Shown here: positions 31,767 to 41,200 of the stretch, piece by piece
Numbering within the stretch: the first letter of the stretch is position 1
Layout: every line of letters starts with the position of its first letter
Source of the DNA: SVTX01 sp045632305
GTDB lineage: Bacteria; Bacillota; Clostridia; Oscillospirales; CAG-272
Assembly: GCA_045632305.1 (NCBI GenBank)
Contig: JAZQWL010000006.1
Coordinates: 1 to 59,979, forward strand
Length of the DNA: 59,979 bases
Direction of reading: 5' to 3'
Program-made: the position numbers and the translations under genes
Notes under the pieces: model-generated
Databases searched by the model: none
What the model was told of the DNA's origin: nothing
What the model saw: the letters and a program-made list of their open reading frames with translations, nothing else

Positions 31767-32833
31767 GCAAGCTTTGAGGCCGTGTCTGCCGCTATGAGCG
31801 CGTCGATCATGTCTCCGATGTTACCGTTAATAAAGCTATCGAGAGAATAGAGGGTAAGACCGATCCTGTGGTCGGTGATTCGGCTCTGGGGGTAGTTATA
31901 CGTTCGGATCTTTTCGCTTCGGTCGCCGCTTCCGACCTGATTTTTTCTGTCGGATGCGATCTTTTCATTCTGCTCGCGGCTCTTGATGTCGTAGAGCTTT
32001 GCGCGAAGCATCTTGAGCGCCTTGTCCTTGTTTTTGAACTGTGAACGCTCCTCCTGACATTCCACAATTATGCCCGTGGGCTTGTGCGTCAGACGAACCG
32101 CGGATTCGGTCTTGTTGATGTGCTGACCGCCCGCGCCGCTTGACTTGCAGGATTCATATATAAGATCGGACTCTTTAATTTCGATTTCGACGTCCTCGAC
32201 TTCGGGGAGCACCGCAACGGTTGCTGTCGATGTCTGAATACGTCCCTGGGATTCGGTTTCGGGAACTCTCTGAACTCTGTGAACGCCCGATTCAAATTTG
32301 AATCTTGAATATGCGCCGTCGCCCTCAAGCGTGAAAACGATTTCCTTGTAGCCGCCAAGCTCGGTCATATTTTCATTCATAACCGAGAGCTTGAAGCCCG
32401 CGCTTGCCGCATACATGGAATACATGCGGAAGAGAACTGCTGCAAAGAGAGCTGCCTCCTCACCGCCCGCGCCCGAGCGTATTTCGATAATTACGTTCTT
32501 ATCGTCGTTGGGATCGCGGGGAATAAGAAGAATGGAAAGCTCCTTTGCCGTTGCCTCAAATCTTGCCTTGGCGTCCTTGAGTTCCTCTGTAGCCATATCT
32601 CGAAGCTCTGCCTCGTCGGCTTCCTCGATCAGCAGCTCAGCGTCCTCAATGTCGGCTTTTGCTCGCTTGTGTTCGCGAAGCTTTTCGATCAGGGGAGTTA
32701 AGGAGTGATACTCCTTAATAGCCGCCGCGTACGCCTTGGGATCGCAGAGGAGCGCCTGATTATTGGCAAGCTCGAATTCAAGACGGATATATTTTTGCTC
32801 GGTGTCAGCGAGCTTTTCTATGAAATTTGTCAT
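31754..32833 (-). CDS. prfA: peptide chain release factor 1
   Basis: A 359-residue factor that ends translation at UAA and UAG. The GGQ peptidyl-hydrolysis motif is in SSGAGGQHINKTES near 236, and the codon-reading PxT appears as PET in HRVQRVPETESQGR. The next residues are IQTST, with Gln200 at a place where RF1 and RF2 nearly always have His. The nucleotides (CAG) confirm this. Otherwise the protein is normal in length and domains. It starts six bases after the aminopeptidase stop with no clear ribosome site, so translation is probably coupled. Its stop codon lies in a 12-base tandem repeat. Confidence 0.96.
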   Translation of the reverse strand: MTNFIEKLADTEQKYIRLEFELANNQALLCDPKAYAAAIKEYHSLTPLIEKLREHKRAKADIEDAELLIEEADEAELRDMATEELKDAKARFEATAKELSILLIPRDPNDDKNVIIEIRSGAGGEEAALFAAVLFRMYSMYAASAGFKLSVMNENMTELGGYKEIVFTLEGDGAYSRFKFESGVHRVQRVPETESQGRIQTSTATVAVLPEVEDVEIEIKESDLIYESCKSSGAGGQHINKTESAVRLTHKPTGIIVECQEERSQFKNKDKALKMLRAKLYDIKSREQNEKIASDRKNQVGSGDRSEKIRTYNYPQSRITDHRIGLTLYSLDSFINGNIGDMIDALIAADTASKLASEQ

Positions 32834-32839
32834 TTTAAA

Positions 32840-34210
32840 TTATTTGCAGAAAGCCGCGAATGCCTTGTGAGCGCAAAGAATATCGAGCTTGGAAATGATC
32901 TCGTAGGGCGCGTGCATGGAAATTACGGGCACACCGAGGTCAACCGTTTCGATATTGTGCTGAGCGATGAACTTGGCAACAGTACCGCCGCCGCCGAGAT
33001 CGTTTCTGCCCATGTCACCTGCCTGCCAGATAACGCCGTTGTCAGAAAAGAGCTTGCGGATCCAGCCGATATATTCTGCGGGAGCATCGTTTGTTGCACT
33101 CTTACCGCCGTGTCCTGTGTACTTGGACATAGCAACGCCGCAGTTGATGTACGTAGCGTTTCTTTTATCAAATGCTTCGGCATAGTTGGGGTCAAAGCAT
33201 GCCGTAACGTCTGCGGAGAGGCACTTGGAGTGCGACTTAACTGCGTAAATATTGCCGCCGAGAGCTTCTGTTACAGCTCCCATAAGGTCAGTGAAGATCT
33301 CGCTCTTCATACCCGTATTGCCTTCGCTTCCGATCTCTTCCTTGTCTGCGAGAACAACCATGATCGTCTTCTCGCTCGCATCGGATTCAAAGAGAGCTGT
33401 AAGGGAGGGGTAAGCGCAAACCTTGTCGTCGTGACCGTATGCAGAGATAAGAGTACGGTCAAAGCCGACGTCACGAGCGCGTCCTGCGGGAACTGCAAAA
33501 ATATCGGAGGAGAGGAAATCCTCTTCAACCATACCGTACTTTTCGTTGAGGTATTCAAGAACTCTTGTCTTTACGGGATCCTTATCGTCGGGATTGGATG
33601 AGGGCTTAGCGCCGAGAAGAACGTTCAAGTTTTCCGCGGAAACCGCCTGACCGAGGGGCTTGGAATTGTAATCCTGAGCGATGTGGGGAAGAAGGTCTGT
33701 GATATAGAATACGGGATCGTTATCGTCGTCACCGATGGAGATATTTACGATCTCACCGTCCTTCTTGACGATCGTGCCGTGGAGAGCGAGGGGGAGTGCC
33801 AACCACTGATACTTACGGATGCCGCCGTAGTAACGTGTTTTTGCAAAGCAGAAGCCGGCTGCCTCGTAGAGGGGCATCTGCTTGAAGTCGATTCTGGGTG
33901 TGTCGATATGGGAAGCAATGATTCTCATGCCGTTATTGATGTTTTCTGTACCAACCTTGAAAAGGTAGAGGGATCTTCCGCGGTTGTTGTAGTAAAGCTT
34001 ATCGCCCGGCTTGATCTCCATGCCGAAATCATATTCGGTATATCCGTTTTTCTTTGCAAGCTCGATAGATGTAGCAACGCAATCGCGCTCTGTCTTGGAA
34101 GCGTCAAGGAAGGTCTTGTAGCCCTCGCTGTAAGCGTTTGCTTCTGTCGCGAACTCTTCGCCGAGTGTTTCGTATACGTTTGACTTTTTGTAGAAAAGAT
34201 TGTTTTCCAT
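32840..34210 (-). CDS. M18 family aminopeptidase
   Basis: A 456-residue cytosolic zinc aminopeptidase that trims N-terminal residues, acidic or neutral ones in this family. Metal-binding blocks are ASHIDTPRIDFK near 99, GHDDK near 259, ADKEEIGSEGNTG near 287 and SMHAPYE near 432, in the right order. Length is normal for the PepC/ApeA group of M18. Its ribosome site AAAGGAG is good. It lies in the coaE-to-topoisomerase run, 37 bases after the lytic transglycosylase gene. Confidence 0.93.
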   Translation of the reverse strand: MENNLFYKKSNVYETLGEEFATEANAYSEGYKTFLDASKTERDCVATSIELAKKNGYTEYDFGMEIKPGDKLYYNNRGRSLYLFKVGTENINNGMRIIASHIDTPRIDFKQMPLYEAAGFCFAKTRYYGGIRKYQWLALPLALHGTIVKKDGEIVNISIGDDDNDPVFYITDLLPHIAQDYNSKPLGQAVSAENLNVLLGAKPSSNPDDKDPVKTRVLEYLNEKYGMVEEDFLSSDIFAVPAGRARDVGFDRTLISAYGHDDKVCAYPSLTALFESDASEKTIMVVLADKEEIGSEGNTGMKSEIFTDLMGAVTEALGGNIYAVKSHSKCLSADVTACFDPNYAEAFDKRNATYINCGVAMSKYTGHGGKSATNDAPAEYIGWIRKLFSDNGVIWQAGDMGRNDLGGGGTVAKFIAQHNIETVDLGVPVISMHAPYEIISKLDILCAHKAFAAFCK

Positions 34211-34247
34211 ATTTCTGTCTCCTTTTTTATGTGAGAGTTTACTTTGT

Positions 34248-34880
34248 TTAGTTTATTGAATAAAGCTCCTGATATTTTGCCTGAGCTTTAGTTACCTTTT
34301 TTACGTAGTTGCGGGTTTCCTTGAAGGGGATATTTTTCAGGGTGACACCGTCGTCGCTGTATTCAGGCGTGTCGATCCAGCCATCTATCCATTCGCCGGT
34401 ATCAACGTCGCGTCTGCCGAAAACGTTGCCGATTCCCGCATTGTAGGCGGCGAGAGCGGTTTCCCAGTTCTGTACGTATGTACGGTATATCCACGACAGG
34501 TAATACGCGCCGTATTTTATGCTTGTTTCGGGATCGTATCTCATGCCGACGTCAAGATTTTCATAAAGGAAGTTTGATGTAATATCCTTGAACGTAGCAG
34601 GCATAAACTGCATAAGTCCGACAGCTCCCGCGTGCGATACGGCATCCGCTTCAAAGTCGCTTTCGGTTTTTATGATAGCGTAAATTAAGGATTCGGGGAC
34701 GTTGTATTCCTTTGAGTATTTCTGCACGTATTCGGAATATTTTATAGGGTAGTATTTTTTCTCGGCAAAGGTAATTCCCGCGTCAAGCAAAAATCCGAGC
34801 GCAATTGAAACTACAAGGATTATCAGTATCGCAACGCCGTGCCGTTTTTTTCTTCTTGAATGGTGATTAGTCGTTGCCAT
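34248..34880 (-). CDS. membrane-bound lytic transglycosylase (SLT family)
   Basis: 210 residues with a basic cytoplasmic start, one membrane helix near 15-38, and an extracellular SLT domain. It cleaves the glycan strand of peptidoglycan, leaving anhydro-MurNAc. Catalytic Glu73 is in IIKTESDF, followed by GLMQFMPATF and ALAAYNAG. This is the usual Slt70-like signature in a compact protein with no other domain. Its start overlaps the coaE end by 14 bases, so the two are translationally linked. Confidence 0.93.
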   Translation of the reverse strand: MATTNHHSRRKKRHGVAILIILVVSIALGFLLDAGITFAEKKYYPIKYSEYVQKYSKEYNVPESLIYAIIKTESDFEADAVSHAGAVGLMQFMPATFKDITSNFLYENLDVGMRYDPETSIKYGAYYLSWIYRTYVQNWETALAAYNAGIGNVFGRRDVDTGEWIDGWIDTPEYSDDGVTLKNIPFKETRNYVKKVTKAQAKYQELYSIN

Positions 34881-35481
34881 TTATTATGTCCTTTGAGATT
34901 AAAATTTTCTTTAACTGATCCGCAAGAGCGGGGAGGTCCCCGTTGTTTTCCACTGTGAAATCCGAGTTCTCCGTGTAGAACTCTACGGGCTTTTGTGAGT
35001 CTACGCGTCTTTTCGCATCCTCAAAGGAAATATTGTCGCGCGACATAATTCTTTTTGTTCGCTTATCTCGGTCTGCGATTACCGAAATTATGAAATCACA
35101 GTCTCGGTCAAGTCCCGCTTCAATGAGCAGAGGAGCGTCGATAAGAGCAAGATCGCAGCCCATTGCCTTGAGAGACGCGAGAAATCTTCTTATTTCACGG
35201 CAAACGTGCTTGTGAGTGATCTCGTTGAGAAGCTGCAATTTTTCTTTGTTTTCTTCACCGAAGACCATGCCGGCCAAGGTTTGTCTGTTTAAAAGTCCGC
35301 CTGCGGTGAGAATATGTCTGCCAAAGTGGTAAACCAGCTCGTCAAGACATTTTGACGGTGGGGAGATAACGTTGCGGTAGACCGCATCAGCGTCGATAAC
35401 CGAAAAACCGAAAGAGGAAAGGATTTTCGACGCTTCACCCTTGCCGGCACCGGTCTGTCCGGTAATACCTGCGATGATCAT
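34867..35481 (-). CDS. coaE: dephospho-CoA kinase
   Basis: A 204-residue P-loop kinase for the last step of coenzyme A synthesis. Walker A is GITGQTGAGKGEAS at the N-terminus, followed by IDADAVYR near 35, and DAPLLIEAGLD and SRDNISFEDAKRRVDSQ in the lid region. I use ATG 35481, eight bases after GGAGG; six upstream in-frame codons overlap the ribosome site. It is first in the minus-strand run, from its own strong promoter. Confidence 0.95.
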   Translation of the reverse strand: MIIAGITGQTGAGKGEASKILSSFGFSVIDADAVYRNVISPPSKCLDELVYHFGRHILTAGGLLNRQTLAGMVFGEENKEKLQLLNEITHKHVCREIRRFLASLKAMGCDLALIDAPLLIEAGLDRDCDFIISVIADRDKRTKRIMSRDNISFEDAKRRVDSQKPVEFYTENSDFTVENNGDLPALADQLKKILISKDIINGND

Positions 35482-35520
35482 AATATCCCTCCTTGCCACA
35501 TGAATTTACATACACCCTAT

Positions 35521-35549
35521 ATTATAACTTATTTTTGAATATTTTTCAA
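35521..35549 (-). promoter_or_regulatory. promoter of the coaE operon
   Basis: On the minus strand TTGAAA (35549-35544), a 17-base spacer and TATAAT (35526-35521), about 40 bases before the coaE start. Confidence 0.8.
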
Positions 35550-35638
35550 TAGAAAAACAAAATATTATTACGATTTTTAAGAATTTCCCTCATTTTTTAT
35601 TATAATAATAAAATACGCTGGAATTTTTATATTACTTG

Positions 35639-35667
35639 TTGCAATTTTGTTCGGAATAATGTATAAT
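35639..35667 (+). promoter_or_regulatory. promoter of the HAD-murB-whiA-dnaE run
   Basis: TTGCAA (35639-35644), a 17-base spacer and TATAAT (35662-35667), 32 bases before the HAD gene. Divergent from the coaE promoter. Confidence 0.75.
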
Positions 35668-35698
35668 AACTATATATGCACACTGAAAGGTAAAGATC

Positions 35699-36382
35699 AT
35701 GTCTAAATATAAATACGTTCTTTTTGATGCGGATGCAACGCTTCTTGATTTTAAGCGTTCCGAATACGAGGCGGTGATCGACGTACTTCAAAAATTCGGT
35801 CTCCCCGTATCTGATGAGATAATAGCGAAATATTCTGAAATAAACGATAAGCATTGGAAAATGCTTGAGCGAGGAGAAATTGAGAAAAACCGTCTTTACG
35901 CGGCAAGATGGGAAATGTTTTGCGAGTATTACGGCTTTTCTGCCGACGCGCAGGCAATGTCGGATTTTTACCCCATAACTCTTGCAAAAAAGTCGTATCT
36001 TATGGACGGCGCGCTTGAAATTTGTAAATATCTCTATGGAAAATACCGACTTTTCGTTGTCACGAACGGAAAGAAGAGCGTTCAGGACGGCAGATTTGAT
36101 CCCTCGCCGTTAGCACCTATGTTTGAAGGCGTTTTCGTTTCCGAGGAGATCGGATTTGAAAAGCCGAGACGTGAATTTTTCGATGCGGTTGCTGAAAAGA
36201 TCGACGGATTTGACCCCAAGGACGCAATAATTATCGGAGATTCTCTCACGTCGGATATGCAGGGCGGAATAAACTACGGAATAGACACCTGTTGGTTTAA
36301 TCCCGCAGGTAAAGAGGTTCCTTTAGAAATGAATTTGACGTACGTCATAAATTCGCTTGACGAGCTTTCAAATATTCTTTGA
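35699..36382 (+). CDS. YjjG-like HAD phosphatase (noncanonical pyrimidine nucleotidase)
   Basis: 227 residues. HAD motif I is FDADATLLDF (Asp10, Asp12), motif II VVTNGKKSVQ, motif III near GFEKPRREFF, and motif IV IIGDSLTSDMQGG. The cap is helical (about 18-95). The DADxTLLDF opening and overall length fit the YjjG/YfnB group, which removes phosphate from unusual pyrimidine nucleotides; HAD substrate calls from sequence alone are uncertain. It is first in the run leading to murB. Confidence 0.85.
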   Translation: MSKYKYVLFDADATLLDFKRSEYEAVIDVLQKFGLPVSDEIIAKYSEINDKHWKMLERGEIEKNRLYAARWEMFCEYYGFSADAQAMSDFYPITLAKKSYLMDGALEICKYLYGKYRLFVVTNGKKSVQDGRFDPSPLAPMFEGVFVSEEIGFEKPRREFFDAVAEKIDGFDPKDAIIIGDSLTSDMQGGINYGIDTCWFNPAGKEVPLEMNLTYVINSLDELSNIL

Positions 36383-36396
36383 TTTTTGAGGTTTAT

Positions 36397-37290
36397 ATGT
36401 TGGAAAATATTGAAAAAATATACAACGAGCCGCTATGGAAGCATTCGACCTTCAGAATAGGCGGTGAGGCAAGGGTTGCTTATTTTCCTAAAACGAAGAG
36501 GGAATTTACAGAGCTTCTTGCACATCTTAAAGGTACGGGCGAGAGATATTTCATAGTGGGTAACGGATCAAATCTTCTCTTTGACGATAGCGGATTTGAC
36601 GGTGCGATCATATTTACTAAAAATATGTCCGATTGCTCGTACGAATACAGAACCGATGGCGTTGTAATATATGCCGAGGCGGGCAAAAAATTGACCGAGC
36701 TGTCCTTTGAGGCAGGCAAAAAGCACGCTCTGTCAGGTCTTGAATTTGCGTACGGAATTCCCGCAACAGTTGGCGGCGCTATCTATATGAATGCGGGCGC
36801 GTACGGTGGACAGATGGCGGACGTCGTGATGGATATCGAGGCGTACGACACAGAGAAAAACGAGATCGTCTCAATAGATAACGCGGGAGCGGATTTCTCT
36901 TACAGACACAGCGTTTTTGAGGAAAACAGAAATCTTGTCGTTTTGTCCGTAAGACTGAAGCTTGTATCAGGTGACGCCGCGGAAATATCTAAGAAAATGG
37001 ATACCAATATGCAGTCAAGACGTGATAAGCAGCCGCTTGAATTTCCGAGCGCGGGAAGCACGTTTAAACGCCCCGAGGGTTATTTTGCCGCAAAGCTTAT
37101 CGACGATGCAGCGCTCAAGGGATATTCGGTCGGCGGAGCCAAGGTGTCGGAGAAGCATGCGGGCTTTGTAATAAACGCGGGCGGCGCAACCTGTGCCGAC
37201 GTTCGTGCTTTAATGGACGACGTATCGAGGATTGTAAAAGAAAAATTCGGCGTAGAATTATCCCCCGAGGTAATTTATTTGCCATATTGA
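36397..37290 (+). CDS. murB: UDP-N-acetylenolpyruvoylglucosamine reductase
   Basis: A 297-residue FAD enzyme that reduces the enolpyruvyl group to form UDP-MurNAc, the step after MurA. The FAD domain shows NTFRIGG-like WKHSTFRIGGEARV, GNGSNLLF, and IPATVGGAIYMNAGAYGG. The C-terminal part has the conserved FPSAGSTFKRPEGYFAAKLID with the proton-donor Ser, and SEKHAGFVIN. Length fits the short MurB type of Firmicutes. The start is ATG 36397 after GAGG; an upstream TTG frame overlaps the HAD stop. MurA is encoded at 48046-49335. Confidence 0.96.
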   Translation: MLENIEKIYNEPLWKHSTFRIGGEARVAYFPKTKREFTELLAHLKGTGERYFIVGNGSNLLFDDSGFDGAIIFTKNMSDCSYEYRTDGVVIYAEAGKKLTELSFEAGKKHALSGLEFAYGIPATVGGAIYMNAGAYGGQMADVVMDIEAYDTEKNEIVSIDNAGADFSYRHSVFEENRNLVVLSVRLKLVSGDAAEISKKMDTNMQSRRDKQPLEFPSAGSTFKRPEGYFAAKLIDDAALKGYSVGGAKVSEKHAGFVINAGGATCADVRALMDDVSRIVKEKFGVELSPEVIYLPY

Positions 37291-37301
37291 CGGAGTGAGA
37301 A

Positions 37302-38207
37302 ATGTCATTTTCAGATGATGTAAAAAAAGAGCTGCTCGGCTTGAAGCTGAAGGGAAATTGCTGCAGACGCGCGTTCCTTTTCGGCGCGCTTACGGTAGGC
37401 GAGCTCAACGGTGATAAAATAACTTTAAAAATAACCAACCCCGATACTGCGGAGTATGTAAAGGAGTGCATTTCCTCCGTCCTGAAGCGTCCCTTCGAGG
37501 AGGAGTGCATAAATCGCGGCTTCTGTAAAATGTGTATTTTGCGTTTTTCGTCGCCTGCCGCGTCAAGGTTTCTCTCGTCGTGCGACACGGTAAACGATGA
37601 CGGAATACCCGAGGGTATTGATAATTACATAAGCTGTAACGCGTGCGCGTCGGCATTTATACGGGGCGTATTTTGTGCTGCGGGAAGCATAAGCGATCCC
37701 AAAAAGTCGTTTACGCTTGAGATGATACTACCGACTCTTGAGAGAGCGAAGGCGATAAGACAAAAGCTTTTTGAATGTGAGCTTGTGCCGGGACTTTGCG
37801 AAAGAAAGACGGGCTACGGACTGTTTTTCAGAAACGGAGAATCCGTTGAGAATTTTCTGACTATCTGCGGAGCGAGTGAGATCGTATTCGAGCTTTACAA
37901 TTCACAGATCGAGAGAGATATCAGAAACAATGAAAACCGCGCGACAAATTGCGTGGCGACGAATATTCAAAAAACGGTCGGAGCGGCGTCAAAGCAGGTA
38001 GCAACGATTGCAAAGCTTTACGATATCGACGTTTTCTACGATATGCCGATCGACCTGCAGTATACGGGAAATCTTCGCATTCAGAATCCCGATATATCCC
38101 TCTTTGAGCTTGCGGAGCTTCACAGTCCCAAGATCTCGAAATCGGGACTTAATAACCGTTTGCGTAAAATTTCGGAATATGCGAAAAAACACGGAATTGA
38201 GTGTTGA
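37302..38207 (+). CDS. whiA: DNA-binding protein WhiA
   Basis: A 301-residue regulator found across Gram-positive bacteria. It controls sporulation septation in Streptomyces and cell division in Bacillus. It has the homing-endonuclease-like N-terminal part (SFSDDVKKELLG through IRGVFCAAGSISDPKKSF) and a C-terminal helix-turn-helix (LRIQNPDISLFELAELHSPKISKSGLNNRLRKI). The nuclease acid pair is not kept, as expected for WhiA. In many Firmicutes it follows rapZ and gapR; here it follows murB directly. Confidence 0.93.
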   Translation: MSFSDDVKKELLGLKLKGNCCRRAFLFGALTVGELNGDKITLKITNPDTAEYVKECISSVLKRPFEEECINRGFCKMCILRFSSPAASRFLSSCDTVNDDGIPEGIDNYISCNACASAFIRGVFCAAGSISDPKKSFTLEMILPTLERAKAIRQKLFECELVPGLCERKTGYGLFFRNGESVENFLTICGASEIVFELYNSQIERDIRNNENRATNCVATNIQKTVGAASKQVATIAKLYDIDVFYDMPIDLQYTGNLRIQNPDISLFELAELHSPKISKSGLNNRLRKISEYAKKHGIEC

Positions 38208-38230
38208 AAATAAATGAAAGGAGAATGAAA

Positions 38231-41200
38231 ATGGGCGAATTTGTACATCTGCATCTTCACTCGGAATACAGCTTGCTTGACGGCGCGTGCCGTATAAGTG
38301 ATATTCCCGCGAGAATAAAAGAATGTTCTCAGGATGCCGTAGCCATCACCGACCACGGAAATATGTACGGCGTTGTGGCGTTTTACAATGCTTGCCGTAA
38401 AAACGGAATAAAACCCATTATCGGATGTGAGGCATACGTTGCTCAGAGAAGCCGCTTTGAGAAGGTGAATTCTCACGACGGCCCTTATCATCTCGTTCTC
38501 CTGTGCAAAAATCAGACAGGTTATAAAAATCTGTCTTATCTTGTTTCCGCGGGCTTTACCGAGGGATTTTACGGAAAGCCGAGAATTGACGAGGAGCTTC
38601 TTTTCTCACATAGCGAGGGACTTATAGCTCTGTCCGCATGCCTGTCGGGTAAAATTCCGCGCCTTGTGGCAAACGGCGATATGGCGGCGGCATTGGACAC
38701 GGCAAAAAAATATAAAGAGGTATTCGGTGAGGATAGCTTTTATATTGAGCTTCAGGATCACGGAACGGATAAGACTCGCGCGATAATTCCCGCGCTTGTC
38801 GAGTTAGCCGAGGCGGCGGACATCCCGCTTGTTGCAACTAATGACTGTCATTATCTCCGCAGAGCGGATTCCAACGTTCAGGATATTCTTATGTGTATCC
38901 AGACTAATACCACTGTTGAGGATGATGCGAGATTCAAGTTTGACACCGATGATTACTATATTAAGGACACAAACGAAATGAAGATGCTCTACTCAAAGTA
39001 TGAGGGAGCTATTGAAAACACTGTCAAAATTGCAGAAATGTGTAATCTCGAATTTGACTTTGATACGCTTTATCTTCCCAAGTTTCCGTGTCCTTCGGGT
39101 AAGAGCGGGGAGGAATATCTTCGCGAGCTTACGATGGCGGGACTTGACCGCCGTGAGCGGCTCTCACACATTGTCTATGACAGGGAATTTACAAGACAAA
39201 CATATCTTGACAGAATTGACTACGAATTATCGGTTATAAATAAAATGGGCTATGCGGACTATTTTCTCATAGTTCAGGATTATGTCGGCTTTGCAAAGAG
39301 CGCGGGCATTCCCGTAGGCCCCGGACGTGGATCGGGCGCGGGAAGTATAGTTGCGTATCTTTTGAATATTACCGACGTTGACTCTATAAAATTCGATTTG
39401 CTTTTCGAGAGATTTTTAAATCCCGAGAGAGTAAGCATGCCCGATATTGATATTGACTTTTGCTATACCCGTTGCGGAGAGGTTTTCGACTACGTCGCAA
39501 GAAAGTATGGCAGGGAACATGTTTCAAGAATTATTACCTTCGGTACGCTTGCAGCTAAGGCGGCGGTGAGAAATACGGGACGCGCTATGGGAATGTCGTA
39601 CGCCGATGTTGACGTAGTGGCAAAGGCAATACCGAGAGAACTCGGAATCACGCTTGACTCGGCGCTCAAATCTCCTGAGCTTCGCGAGATGTATGAAGGC
39701 GATGAAAAGATTCGCGAGCTTATTGACAACGCAAGACGGCTTGAGGGAATGCCGAGAAATATTTCCGTTCATGCGGCGGGCGTCGTAATTACGGACAAGC
39801 CCGTGTGTGACTACGTTCCGCTTGCTACGAGCAATGACACCCTTGTGACTCAGTTCGATATGGATACCGTAGCAAAGCTCGGTCTTCTCAAATTCGACTT
39901 CTTGGCGCTCCGATATCTTACGATAATTGATGACGCGCAAAAGCAGATAAAGGAAACAAACCCCGATTTCGACATCGAAAAAATACCGCTTGACGATAAG
40001 GCGACCTTTGAGCTTATTTCAAAGGGACTTACGGGCGGTGTGTTCCAGCTTGAATCCGCGGGAATGCGCCAGGTTCTTCAGAATCTTCGTCCCGAAAGCA
40101 TTGAGGACATAATCGCGACCATCGCACTCTACCGTCCCGGCCCTATGGATTCAATTCCTCGATTTATAGAGTGCAGACACGATAAGAGCAAGGTGAAGTA
40201 CGATCTGCCCCAGCTTGAGCCCATACTTAAAAACACTTACGGATGCACGGTTTATCAGGAGCAGGTAATGAGAATCTTCCGCGAAATCGCGGGATATACC
40301 TTCGGACATGCGGATATCGTGCGTCGCGCCATGTCCAAGAAAAAGGCGGACGTGCTTGAGGCGGAGCGAGAGGCGTTTGTAAACGGCGCGGCAGAAAACG
40401 GCGTCGACAGAGGGGCGGCAGATAAGCTCTTTTCGGATATGTCAAGCTTCGCAAATTATGCCTTCAATAAATCCCACGCGGCGGCGTATGCGGTCATCTC
40501 CTACCGTTCGGCGTATCTTAAGGCGCATTATACGGGTGAATATATGTCCGCATTGCTCACGAGCGTTATAAATGACAGAACAAAGGCGGCAGAGTACATA
40601 GCTGAGTGCGCGAAGTTTAAAATCCAGGTTTTGCCTCCTGACATCAATTCAAGTAGGGTGAGCTTTTCAACCGACAGCGACGGAAATATCCGTTACGGAC
40701 TTCTCGCTATAAAGAACGTAGGTCAGAAGATCATTGAGGATATAATCGATCTTCGCGCAAGCGACGGAGATTTTGAGTCCTTCTATAGCTTCGTTGAGCG
40801 CGCTACGGCGTCAACCGACGTAAATAAGAGACAGATCGAATCCCTTATCAAGGTCGGCGCGTTTGACCGTCTTGGCGTTGACAGAGCAAAGCTTTTGTCC
40901 TCATTTGAAGCCATAGTCGATAACGTACAGTACAAAAACCGAGACAATCTTATAGGTCAGCTTGATATGTTCTCCCAGGGGCTGCTTGAGGCGCCCGAGT
41001 TTGAATATCCCGATATACCGCCCTTGACACTCAAGGAAAAGCTGATGCTCGAGAAGGACGCGGCGGGAATGTATTTTTCAGGACACCTGCTTGACGGGTA
41101 CAGTAAAAATATTGAAGATTCCGATATCGTGAATATCAGTGATATTGTAAACGTTTCCGACGATGAGAGTGAATTTTCCGATCGAGATAACGTCACCGTT

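Noticed and set aside
31711..31770. N-terminal extension of TsaC reading QNSNQNSNQNS
   Set aside because: It is the 12-base repeat read in another frame, overlapping the prfA end. A strong AGGAGG precedes the internal ATG at 31710.
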